A stretch of DNA of 30,113 nucleotides from Candidatus Poribacteria bacterium (GTDB lineage Bacteria > Poribacteria > DTPJ01 > WJIO01): contig WJIO01000250.1 of assembly GCA_014730235.1 (NCBI GenBank), positions 1-30,113 on the forward strand. Reading direction: 5' to 3'. A model generated the notes under the pieces. That model had not been told where the DNA came from and did no database searches. It saw only the letters and a program-made list of their open reading frames with translations. How positions within the stretch are numbered: the stretch's first letter is position 1; every line of letters starts with the position of its first letter. Shown in pieces: positions 8,542 through 16,600 of the stretch. Made by a program: the position numbers and the translations under genes.

Positions 8542-9672
8542 ATGGCAAAAATGTCAGGCAGGGAAAGACTCCTGAGAGTATTTCGACAGCAGGAAACTGA
8601 CCGTATGCCTATATGGTTATGGGGTGTTGATCCCATGTTTAAGTCAAATCGTCCATCCTGGGCCCCTTTATACGAAATGGTGGAAAAATACGATCTGGAG
8701 ATTATGCGTTCATGGTCACCCAGACCCAAACCCAGGCCAAAAGACGTACCGCCGCCTCCTCCAGGCCCGGAGAGGATGCAGGCGGAAAGACCGGATATGT
8801 GGGAATATCACCGGAAAATCAAAACACCAAAAGGTGATCTAACACAGATATATTATGCACCAAAAGACGGCAGTCCGGGATATGTTGTTAAGGATTACAT
8901 TAAAACCCCTGAGGATGCTGAAAAATGGCTTTCCTTACCCCACAAAATAACCGAACCGGATATTGAAACCGATTCATATTTTGAACTGCTGGAAAAAACC
9001 GGAGACAGGACTATCATCATGATAGGTGTTGGCGAGGCTATGTATTCCATAGAGGCCATGATGGGTTCCGAATCCTTCGGGATATTTATAATGGATGAAC
9101 CGGAACTTCTGCATGAGATGATCGGTCGTGCTTATGAAAGGGTGGAAAATCTCGTTAAGTTTTACCTCGCCCATGATGTAGGAGATTATTACGGATGGGT
9201 AGGCCCTGAGCTATGTATTCCCCCCCTGGCTTCACCTAAACACTTCCGGGATTTCGTGTCCAGATACGACAAACCTATAATAGATTTAGTCCACGATGCA
9301 GGAAAGCTTGTATGGGTTCATTGTCACGGTGACATGAAGCCGGTTCTGGAGGATTTTGTCCAGATGGGTGTTGACTGCCTCAATCCCATAGAACCCCCGC
9401 CTATAGGTGGATTAACCCTGGCCGAAGCAAAAGAGGTTGTCAATGGACGCATGACCCTTGACGGTGGCGTGCAAAACGGCTGGTTCGATACTATGGAACC
9501 CCACGAAATGGAAGAAGCCGTAGAGGAAATCATATCAATGGGAAAACCCGGCGGATGCTACATATACGGTCAAACCAGTGACCCCGGAACATGGGTATCT
9601 CTAAGCGAAAAGCACCTGGCCAATTTTAAGGTTTTTGTGGAAACGGCAGTAAGGTTAAGGGAGTATGACTGA
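8542..9672 (+). CDS. Second UROD-family protein, with altered metal-site residues
   Basis: A 376-residue UROD-superfamily protein (GRERLLRVFRQQETDRMPIW at the start). It is clearly paralogous to the preceding gene but distant. It carries a Pro/Arg-rich insertion at about 58-77 (RPKPRPKDVPPPPPGPERM). The expected zinc motif reads VHCHGD (H260, C261, H262), so the Cys of His-x-Cys is replaced by His. The late cysteine region reads GQTSDPGT with no Cys at the equivalent place, although C339 lies nearby. LTLDGGVQ-like sequence (306-311) follows the family pattern. RBS ggag is about 10 nt upstream of the ATG. Translation is probably linked to its neighbours. It may act in a pair with the upstream protein. 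Reaction and substrate unknown. Confidence 0.82.
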   Translation: MAKMSGRERLLRVFRQQETDRMPIWLWGVDPMFKSNRPSWAPLYEMVEKYDLEIMRSWSPRPKPRPKDVPPPPPGPERMQAERPDMWEYHRKIKTPKGDLTQIYYAPKDGSPGYVVKDYIKTPEDAEKWLSLPHKITEPDIETDSYFELLEKTGDRTIIMIGVGEAMYSIEAMMGSESFGIFIMDEPELLHEMIGRAYERVENLVKFYLAHDVGDYYGWVGPELCIPPLASPKHFRDFVSRYDKPIIDLVHDAGKLVWVHCHGDMKPVLEDFVQMGVDCLNPIEPPPIGGLTLAEAKEVVNGRMTLDGGVQNGWFDTMEPHEMEEAVEEIISMGKPGGCYIYGQTSDPGTWVSLSEKHLANFKVFVETAVRLREYD

Positions 9673-9692
9673 ATCTTCAAGAAGGAAATATA

Positions 9693-11567
9693 ATGGACAA
9701 ACAGGATATAAAAGCGAAGAGATGGGAAAGCATTGCCGAATGGTATGCACAAAGCAGAAGATGGAGAAATGAAAAGCCAGTAGACGGGAAAGTATGGATA
9801 GAGCCAAACCATGCTAAAGCATGTGAACCCAATATATGGGAGATAATCTATCAGGTTGGTCATACACCTCTAAAAGCTGGCGCTCATTTATCTGTAGAAG
9901 TCTCATCTGAATGGAAAATGGATCTGGGACGCATTTATCCAGCACCACACCTTGTTCCTGCCGGTTCTTCAAGCAACGGATACGGCGTACCTGTGCAGGT
10001 AAAAACATCCAGGGATGATATAGAAATTGATCTGGCCATTTCTCAACCTTCAAGATTTAGTATAATAGATGTGGCTATAACCAGAGGTATACTTCAGAAG
10101 GATGATATTATAAAAATAATACTGGGTAGATCTGATGGATCAAAGATCCGGGCCCAGAAGTATTCTCAGGACGCGGTATTTACTATGGGGGTAGATTTAA
10201 CCGGAAACGGAGAGTATCGCAGAATTTCTCCGTTACCCTTTGTTTCAGTTTCCGGCAGTTGGGCAACCGCTTTAAAAATAATCGCACCGGCTACAGTAGA
10301 TACGGATGAATTATTTGACATAAAAGTTATGCCCATTGATTCTTACGCCCACAATCCAGCATCGGATTACACCAGCGAAGTTGAACTTAAAGCTTCTAAT
10401 GCTTTGGAGATACCTTCCACAATAAAATTTGACCAAAATCCCATATCATCTGTAAAAGCAAGGGTTAAAAGTAATGGTATATATCGCATCACTGGTGTTG
10501 ATATGGGTAACGCCCTGATAGGAAGAAGTAACCCAATTGGCGCAGGATTTTCCAGCGATGGGAACATATATTTTGGCGATATACACGGACAGGTATACGA
10601 AAGTATAGGTACTGGAACTTCTGACGAATATTTTTCATGGGGAAGAGATGTGGAAAGGCTGGATTTCTGCGCACTGGCGAATCATTACGGAGGCAGGTAC
10701 AACGCAACACCAGATGTGTGGAATATTGTACTGGATACCACCAATAAATACAACCAACCCGGTAAATTCGCCGCTATTATAGGCTATGAATGGGGAGGAC
10801 GATCCGGCCACAGGAACGTATACTATAGAGGCGATACAGGCTTATTATATCCAGGATTTGAGGATAGATCAAATTCTCTGGATAAGTTATGGAATCTCCT
10901 TGACAGTCAGGATGTATTGACAATACCGCATCATTCCAGATACTGCACACCTACCGACTGGTCTTTGAGAAACGACAAAATGCAGAGGCTGGTAGAGATT
11001 TGCTCCCAATGGGGAATATCCGAATCCGGCGGCTCCCATTCAGTGCAGTATGCCCTGTCAAAGGGCCATAGGCTTGGATTTATCGGCGGCACAGACACTC
11101 ACTTCGGTCAACCCGGACACGGCGCTCATGGCATAAACGAAGGTCGCGGCCTGACGGCTGTTTATGCAAAAGAACTCACCAGAGAAGCCGTTTTTGATGC
11201 TCTTAAAGATAGATTCTGCTACGCAACCACCGGTGACAGAATACTGCTGGATTTCAGGCTAAACAACCTGAGAATGGGTCAGGGAGCTGAATATTCAACG
11301 GAATATAATACAAGGAAAATATTTGTAAAAGCAGAGGGTACAGCCAACATAACAAAAGCTGAAATTATAAGGAATAACAAAGTTATTCATTGCCACACCG
11401 GAAAGGGTTTATCAGTAAGTTTCGATTGGGAAGACAAAGAATCCTTAGATGATATTGCTTTCAAACCATCTTATGATGGTGATTCACCCTTTGTATATTA
11501 TTACTGTCGGATAACTCAGGAGAACGGACAGATGGCATGGAGTAGTCCTATTTGGATTAATCTGTAG
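9693..11567 (+). CDS. DUF3604/PHP-like metal-dependent hydrolase
   Basis: A 624-residue protein without signal peptide. The first 280 residues look like beta-sandwich sequence. The second part resembles DUF3604 proteins, which are related to PHP phosphoesterases. Putative metal-binding motifs are YFGDIHGQ (about 290), ALANHYGG, IPHHSRY (about 410) and GGTDTHFGQPGHG (about 465), followed by TREAVFDALKDRFCYATTGDR, a typical DUF3604 segment. A C-terminal beta domain follows. GAAGGA just upstream supports the start. It is third in the set with two UROD-family genes, which suggests a shared catabolic pathway that I cannot identify. The family has no settled reaction. Confidence 0.85.
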   Translation: MDKQDIKAKRWESIAEWYAQSRRWRNEKPVDGKVWIEPNHAKACEPNIWEIIYQVGHTPLKAGAHLSVEVSSEWKMDLGRIYPAPHLVPAGSSSNGYGVPVQVKTSRDDIEIDLAISQPSRFSIIDVAITRGILQKDDIIKIILGRSDGSKIRAQKYSQDAVFTMGVDLTGNGEYRRISPLPFVSVSGSWATALKIIAPATVDTDELFDIKVMPIDSYAHNPASDYTSEVELKASNALEIPSTIKFDQNPISSVKARVKSNGIYRITGVDMGNALIGRSNPIGAGFSSDGNIYFGDIHGQVYESIGTGTSDEYFSWGRDVERLDFCALANHYGGRYNATPDVWNIVLDTTNKYNQPGKFAAIIGYEWGGRSGHRNVYYRGDTGLLYPGFEDRSNSLDKLWNLLDSQDVLTIPHHSRYCTPTDWSLRNDKMQRLVEICSQWGISESGGSHSVQYALSKGHRLGFIGGTDTHFGQPGHGAHGINEGRGLTAVYAKELTREAVFDALKDRFCYATTGDRILLDFRLNNLRMGQGAEYSTEYNTRKIFVKAEGTANITKAEIIRNNKVIHCHTGKGLSVSFDWEDKESLDDIAFKPSYDGDSPFVYYYCRITQENGQMAWSSPIWINL

Positions 11568-11582
11568 AAAGGATAAAGATCG

Positions 11583-11906
11583 ATGAAAACGAGGATAGTA
11601 ACACGGGGTGATGACAGCGGAAGCTGCCCGGATGTATAAGGATATGGAAGGTTTATGCATGGGTTTGCATGGTACTGTTACTGATGAATGGAACACCCTC
11701 GCTGGGGCCCGGTTCTTGGCCCGGCTAAGGTTCCGTCATTGGTGATGAAAGACAGTACTTTTTTCAAAACTACACAGACCCTATGGGAAAACAATCCTGA
11801 TAATCATGAGATTATAGCAGAACTAAAATCCCAATTGGATACAGCCCGTTTGGAAGGTTTGAATATAGAATACATGGACACCCATATGGGTTTTAGCTGG
11901 TTTTAG
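11583..11906 (+). pseudogene. Decayed ChbG/YdjC-type carbohydrate deacetylase
   Basis: Pieces of one protein are spread over two frames. Frame A gives MKTRIVTRGDDSGS (11583 on), matching the metal-binding DD near the N-terminus of YdjC/ChbG proteins, and stops at 11637-11639. Frame B (from 11620) gives EAARMYKDMEGLCMGLHGTV and TDEWNT, the internal GLH region. The reading then returns to frame A at about 11688 with HPRWGPVLGPAKVPSLV and ends in IEYMDTHMGFSW, the D-x-H metal motif. About 30-40 codons are missing after the first piece, there is at least one frameshift at 11685-11700, and the C-terminal half is gone. The intact family removes acetyl groups from chito-oligosaccharides. Now almost certainly non-functional. 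Confidence 0.75.
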
Positions 11907-11918
11907 GGACTGAAACCT

Positions 11919-11991
11919 ATGCTGCCTTCGCAGGAATAACAGGTAAACGATATTCATTTAATAATGACGGGTAAATGATATTCATTTAATA
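11919..11991. repeat. MITE core remnant followed by a direct duplication
   Basis: atgctgccttcgcaggaataaca (11919-11941) is a mutated core of the MITE-like repeat. Next to it, ggtaaacgatattcatttaa (11942-11961) recurs as ggtaaatgatattcatttaa (11970-11989) with one difference. The second copy runs into the ribosome-binding site (GGAGG at 11993-11997) of the aminotransferase gene. It may be a slippage duplication or a doubled regulator site. Confidence 0.5.
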
Positions 11992-12003
11992 TGGAGGAAA
12001 ATA

Positions 12004-13185
12004 ATGTCTAAATTAGCATTGGATGGAGGAAAACCTGTAAGGACAAAAGCTTTTCCCGGATGGCCAATCTGGGATGAAACAGAGAAGAAATCTCTTATGG
12101 AAACACTAGAGAGTGGACAATGGGGTTTGTATAACTCAAAAATTTCTGAATTTGAGAAAAAATATGCCGACTTTGTTGGTGTTAATCACTGTATTCTCGT
12201 TACCAGCGGTACTACAGCCCTGGTAATATCGCTAATTGCTGGGGGCATAGGTGAAGGTGACGAGGTTATTATCCCCCCATATACCTTTACCGCTACGGCA
12301 GCAGCGGTTCTGATGATGAATGCTGTTCCTGTATTTGTTGATGTTGACCCGGGAACTTATAACATGGCCCCGGAGGAATTTGAAAAAGCTATTACCGAAC
12401 GCACAAAAGCCGTTATTCCCGTTCATATCGCCGGTGGACCGGCTGATATGGATGCTATAATGGCAGTTGCAAAAAAGCATGATATTTTTGTTATCGAGGA
12501 TGCTTGCCAGGCCCATGCGGCTGAATGGAAAGACCAGAAAGTAGGTGGTATTGGTAATATGGGATGCTTCAGCTTCCAGGCCAGTAAGAACCTGTGCGCT
12601 GGCGAGGGTGGGGCCATAACCACAAATGACCCGGAACTTGCTGATAGAGCATGGGCTTATCACAACTGCGGCAGGTCTCAGGATGCTTCCCGATATGAAA
12701 CTTACGGCCTTGGCGCAAATTTCAGGATGACCGCATGGCAGGCTGCTATTTTATTATCTCAGATGACAAGATTGGAAGAGCAAACAAAGACAAGAAATGA
12801 AAATGGTGTTTATCTTTCAGAAAAACTGGCTGAGATAGAGGGAATAACTCCGGCCCGGAGAGATGAAGCTATAACGTGTCATGCCTATCATCTATACATG
12901 TTCCAGTATGATTCCAGCAAATTCAATAACAAACCCAGGGAGAAATTCCTGGAAGCCCTTTCGGCTGAGGGGATTCCATGTTCCCGGGGATACCATCCTC
13001 TCTATAAACACGATATGTTCCGGAAACCTATCGGAGGTATAGATTACTCCAAAATAAACCTTCCTGTAACAGAAAAAGCCTGTAACGAAGAGGCTGTCTG
13101 GCTCAAACAATCTACACTTTTGGGTACTAAAGAGGATATGGACGATATTATAACAGCGGTTAAGAAAATTAAAGACAACTTCTAA
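12004..13185 (+). CDS. DegT/DnrJ/EryC1/StrS-family PLP aminotransferase
   Basis: A cytoplasmic, fold-type I PLP enzyme of 393 residues. TSGTTALVISLIAG (68-80) binds the cofactor phosphate. DEVIIPPYTFTATAAAV and VIEDACQAHAA (around 163-173) are typical of the family. FSFQASKNLCAGEGG contains the Schiff-base lysine K195. The N-terminus LALDGGKPVRTKAFPGWP resembles the inosose or sugar aminotransferase branch (StsC/RbmB-like), so an amino-cyclitol or amino-sugar product is plausible. GGAGG at 11993-11997 fixes the start. It stands alone between a pseudogene and a terminator, with no nucleotide-sugar genes nearby. The in vivo substrate cannot be told. Confidence 0.92.
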   Translation: MSKLALDGGKPVRTKAFPGWPIWDETEKKSLMETLESGQWGLYNSKISEFEKKYADFVGVNHCILVTSGTTALVISLIAGGIGEGDEVIIPPYTFTATAAAVLMMNAVPVFVDVDPGTYNMAPEEFEKAITERTKAVIPVHIAGGPADMDAIMAVAKKHDIFVIEDACQAHAAEWKDQKVGGIGNMGCFSFQASKNLCAGEGGAITTNDPELADRAWAYHNCGRSQDASRYETYGLGANFRMTAWQAAILLSQMTRLEEQTKTRNENGVYLSEKLAEIEGITPARRDEAITCHAYHLYMFQYDSSKFNNKPREKFLEALSAEGIPCSRGYHPLYKHDMFRKPIGGIDYSKINLPVTEKACNEEAVWLKQSTLLGTKEDMDDIITAVKKIKDNF

Positions 13186-13193
13186 AAATTGAT

Positions 13194-13222
13194 GGTTCCT
13201 CCGGGTTTAGTCCGAAGGAACC
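13194..13222 (+). terminator. Terminator hairpin derived from MITE ends
   Basis: ggttcctccgg and ccgaaggaacc pair over 11 positions with one mismatch around the loop gtttagt, and aatttcattt follows. It starts 8 nt after the aminotransferase stop codon. The arm ggttcctccgggtttagt is nearly the terminal sequence of the local MITE, and the flanks aaattgat/aatttcat match at 6 of 8 positions. It therefore looks like a 29-bp relic of the element with its interior deleted. Confidence 0.6.
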
Positions 13223-13236
13223 AATTTCATTTATTC

Positions 13237-13300
13237 GGTTTTTCCGGTTTTAGTGTGGTAAAGAATCTTCAATTATAATCACACTAAAACCGAAAGAGCC
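13237..13300. repeat. 64-bp internally deleted MITE copy with near-perfect target duplication
   Basis: Termini ggtttttccggttttagtgt (13237 on) and cacactaaaaccgaaagagcc (to 13300) are inverted repeats that match the longer copies, but the ctgctttcgcag core is missing. Flanks are atttattc (13229-13236) and atttattt (13301-13308), matching at 7 of 8 positions. Confidence 0.7.
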
Positions 13301-13422
13301 ATTTATTTTACTATTTAACTATATGGATTAACCGCCGGCATGATAATTGCGCTTTTAGTAACTGATGATCACGCTTTTTTAGGAATATATTAACAATTTA
13401 TCTACTTATACATTATAAATAT

Positions 13423-13543
13423 GGTTCTTCCGGGTTTAGTGTGGTGAAGATAAGAGACTTCTTCATGCTGTCATTACTGCTTTCGCAGGAATGACAAGCT
13501 GAGAAGATTTTCAAATTATTACCACACTCAAGCCGGAAGAGCC
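13423..13543. repeat. Full-length 121-bp MITE-like element with 8-bp target duplication
   Basis: The element begins ggttcttccgggtttagtgt and ends accacactcaagccggaagagcc, with inverted ends of about 24 bp. Its interior is a palindrome around ctgctttcgcag. It is flanked by the identical octamers ataaatat at 13415-13422 and 13544-13551. It contains no ORF, so any transposase would act in trans. Related copies are at 26921-27040 (opposite orientation) and 28362-28481 (same orientation). Confidence 0.8.
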
Positions 13544-13624
13544 ATAAATATATTATAAAATTATCAGAAATCCGATAAACAGTGTCAGAAATTTGACTTT
13601 TTACACATCAAGGGGGTGTAGAAT

Positions 13625-16600
13625 TTGGGCAGAATAAAACTTTCAGTCCATATTCCTTCTTTTGTTACATTTTCACTAATTTTATTAATCTTTTCAATAT
13701 ATATTGTCAATATTGCCAATGCAGCAGCTAATGTTCCCTATCCAACTCCCGACCTTATACTTATTGTCTCAGGAAACGAACAGGAAGGTGTCGTCGGTCA
13801 GCCTTTGGATGAACCATTTGTAGTTAAGATTCTGGATAACAATAAATCTCCAGTAGCGGCTGCATCGGTGAAATTTGAGGTTACAAGCGGGGATGGTAAG
13901 TTAACTAAAAACCCAATTACCGATCCTACAGGGAAAACCAGTATCAAAGTCTTGACAAATAACACCGGTAAAGCAGGTATCAGGTTTATAATGGGTCAAA
14001 GCAAAGACCCGCATATAGTCAGAGTTACTGCTGGGGATGCTGATCCTGTGCAATTTGTAGCCACTATAGGCAATTCTCCTCCTCAGCTTGCCGCTATAGG
14101 TAATAAAACCGTTGAGGAAGGCAAGAATATCAATTTTTTGGTTACTGCAACTGATCCAGATGATGGTGATACAGTGACGCTTTCGGTTGAATCCCTTCCT
14201 GCCAATGCCAGCTTTAATCCCAATACAGGTGTATTTAATTTTAATCCTAACTTTGATCAGGCGGGTACATACGCGGTTAAATTTATCGCCAGTGATGGCC
14301 ATCTGACTGATTCCGAAACTGTAAATATTACCGTCCAGAACGTAAACCGTCCACCCAGCTTTGATATTACTGAAAATTGGACTGTGGACGAAAACAGCCA
14401 GCTAACCATAGCTCTAAACCCAAATGATCCCGACGCTGAAACCCTTTCTTTCTCCGCTTCCTATATGCCACCTGGTGCTACTTTAGATCGGCAAGGGCCT
14501 CAGCAATCGGTATTTAACTGGAAGCCGGATTATAATACTGTAATATCATCCTCACAAAAAGAATTTAATATAACCTTTACAGTAACAGATCCAGCAGGAT
14601 TAACGGTATCTGCTACCACAACCATAACTGTAAATAACGTGGAGCCGCCTCCTTCTGCTGATATAGACGTTGTTCCTCTGGAACTGGATTATGGTTCTGT
14701 AGGACTTGATTCCTCTAAAGACAGGATTTTCAGAATATTTAATCAGGGCAACGCATTATTAAATATCCAGAGTATCTTTTCAAATAATTCCCAGTTTGCT
14801 CTTATTGCCTATTCAGAGGAAGATGAACAGTTTGTTTCTGTGACCTATTCTGACGCCAAGGCTAACTTTGTTGCAAATATTTATGCTGAAGACGATCCCA
14901 GGTATGCGTCAATAGTTATGCCACCAGATAGTATGGCACCAGTAATTATAACCAATTCTAATGATCCCCGATATATGGTTGAAATGTATTCTGAATATCT
15001 TGGTGTTATACCCCGGGTTCAGTATATTAAAAATAACGACAATATAGTAGATGTAAATTATCCAGGGATCGCGCCGGCAGGAAATCTGCTCCTGGTAACC
15101 AGATTTACCCCTACATTAGAGGGTATCCATGAAGGCAAGCTGGAAATAAACAGCAATGATCCTGATGAGCCATTAGTAACAGTTGATGTAAGAGGTGCAG
15201 GTGTTCCTGAACCAATCATAAGCATTTCACCTCTAAATCTGGATTTTGGCCAGGTAGAGATCGGTCAATCTTCTGTCAGAAATTTAAATGTAAGTAACAA
15301 AGGCAGCAAAGTTCTAAATATCCAGAACATAACATCAAGCAATAACCAGTTTACCGCGCCAAAACCTTCAGGTATTATCCCTGGTGAAACTAAAGGTGTA
15401 ATTGTAACATACAAACCAACAACTCTGGGTCCTGTTACCGGTGAGTTATCAATAGTTAGTGATGATCCTAAAGCACCTGTGGTTACGGTTTCAGTTCAGG
15501 GAACGGGTTTAAAGCCGCCTGAACCGGATATAAGGATAGAAACGTTAAGCCTTAACTTCGGACAGGTATATACAAACAGTTCACTGGAAAAAACTTTCCG
15601 TATATACAACGACGGTGAAGCAAATCTTGATATTGCAGACATTACATCGAATAACTCTCAATTCACAGTTCCTGCATATTCAGATATACTGCCCGGTGAA
15701 AATGCAGATGTAACCGTTAATTATCAACCAACTACAGCAGGCAGTCATAACGCTTTAATTACAGTAAAAAGTAATGATCCCGATGAACCGCAGAAAACTA
15801 TAACAGTTCAGGGTGAAGGTGTTGCTCCTCCTAAACCAATTATACGCATTGAACCTATGGAAATTAACTTTGGTGATGTAGAAATTGGTGAACATAAGGA
15901 CGAAACATTTGCTATACATAATGATGGTAACGACATTTTGAATGTGTCCAGTATAGCTTCCAATAACAGCCAATTTCAGGTTTCCGGTAGCCCGAATATA
16001 GATCCGGGTGAAGTAACCTATATAAATATACAATTTGTTCCGGTTTCAGCAGGTGCAAAGACCGGTTTGGTTACCGTACAAAGCAATGATACTGACAATT
16101 CCACAAAAACCATAGATGTTCAGGGTGAAGGAATAGTAGTCCCAAGACCTGATATAAGAATTTATCCCGCTTCTGTGGATTATAGTCAGGTAGACGTGGG
16201 TAGTTCTCAGACCCGAAACATTCGTATATACAATGACGGTGATGCAAAGTTATGGATTTCAACTATAACCTCCAGCAGTAGTCAGTTTATCATACTGGAT
16301 AATCCGGATGTGGAAGCGGGAGAGATGAAACAGTTGAGAGTTAGGTTTACCCCTGTTTCAGCCGGAAATAAACAGGCGACCATAACCATAAACAGCAATG
16401 ATCCTGATGAATCTGTTGTAAATGTAGAGCTTATGGGTGAAGGCGTTGTTCCTCCTGCTCCCGAAATTCGTATAAATCCTGCAAGTCTGGATTTTGGTGA
16501 TGTGGATTTATCTCAATCAGTAACCAAGAAATTCCGTATCTATAATGATGGTGAAGCTGCATTGAATATAACCAGCATAACATCCAGTAACAGTCAATTC

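Noticed and set aside
13194-13543. CRISPR array or rho-independent terminator array
   Set aside because: The units are inverted-repeat elements of unequal length with flanking target duplications, not regular direct repeats with spacers.
13901-14302. Minus-strand 133-residue ORF inside the giant surface-protein gene
   Set aside because: Overlaps recognisable Ig-like domains on the plus strand and has Ile/Arg/Tyr-rich antisense composition without any domain.
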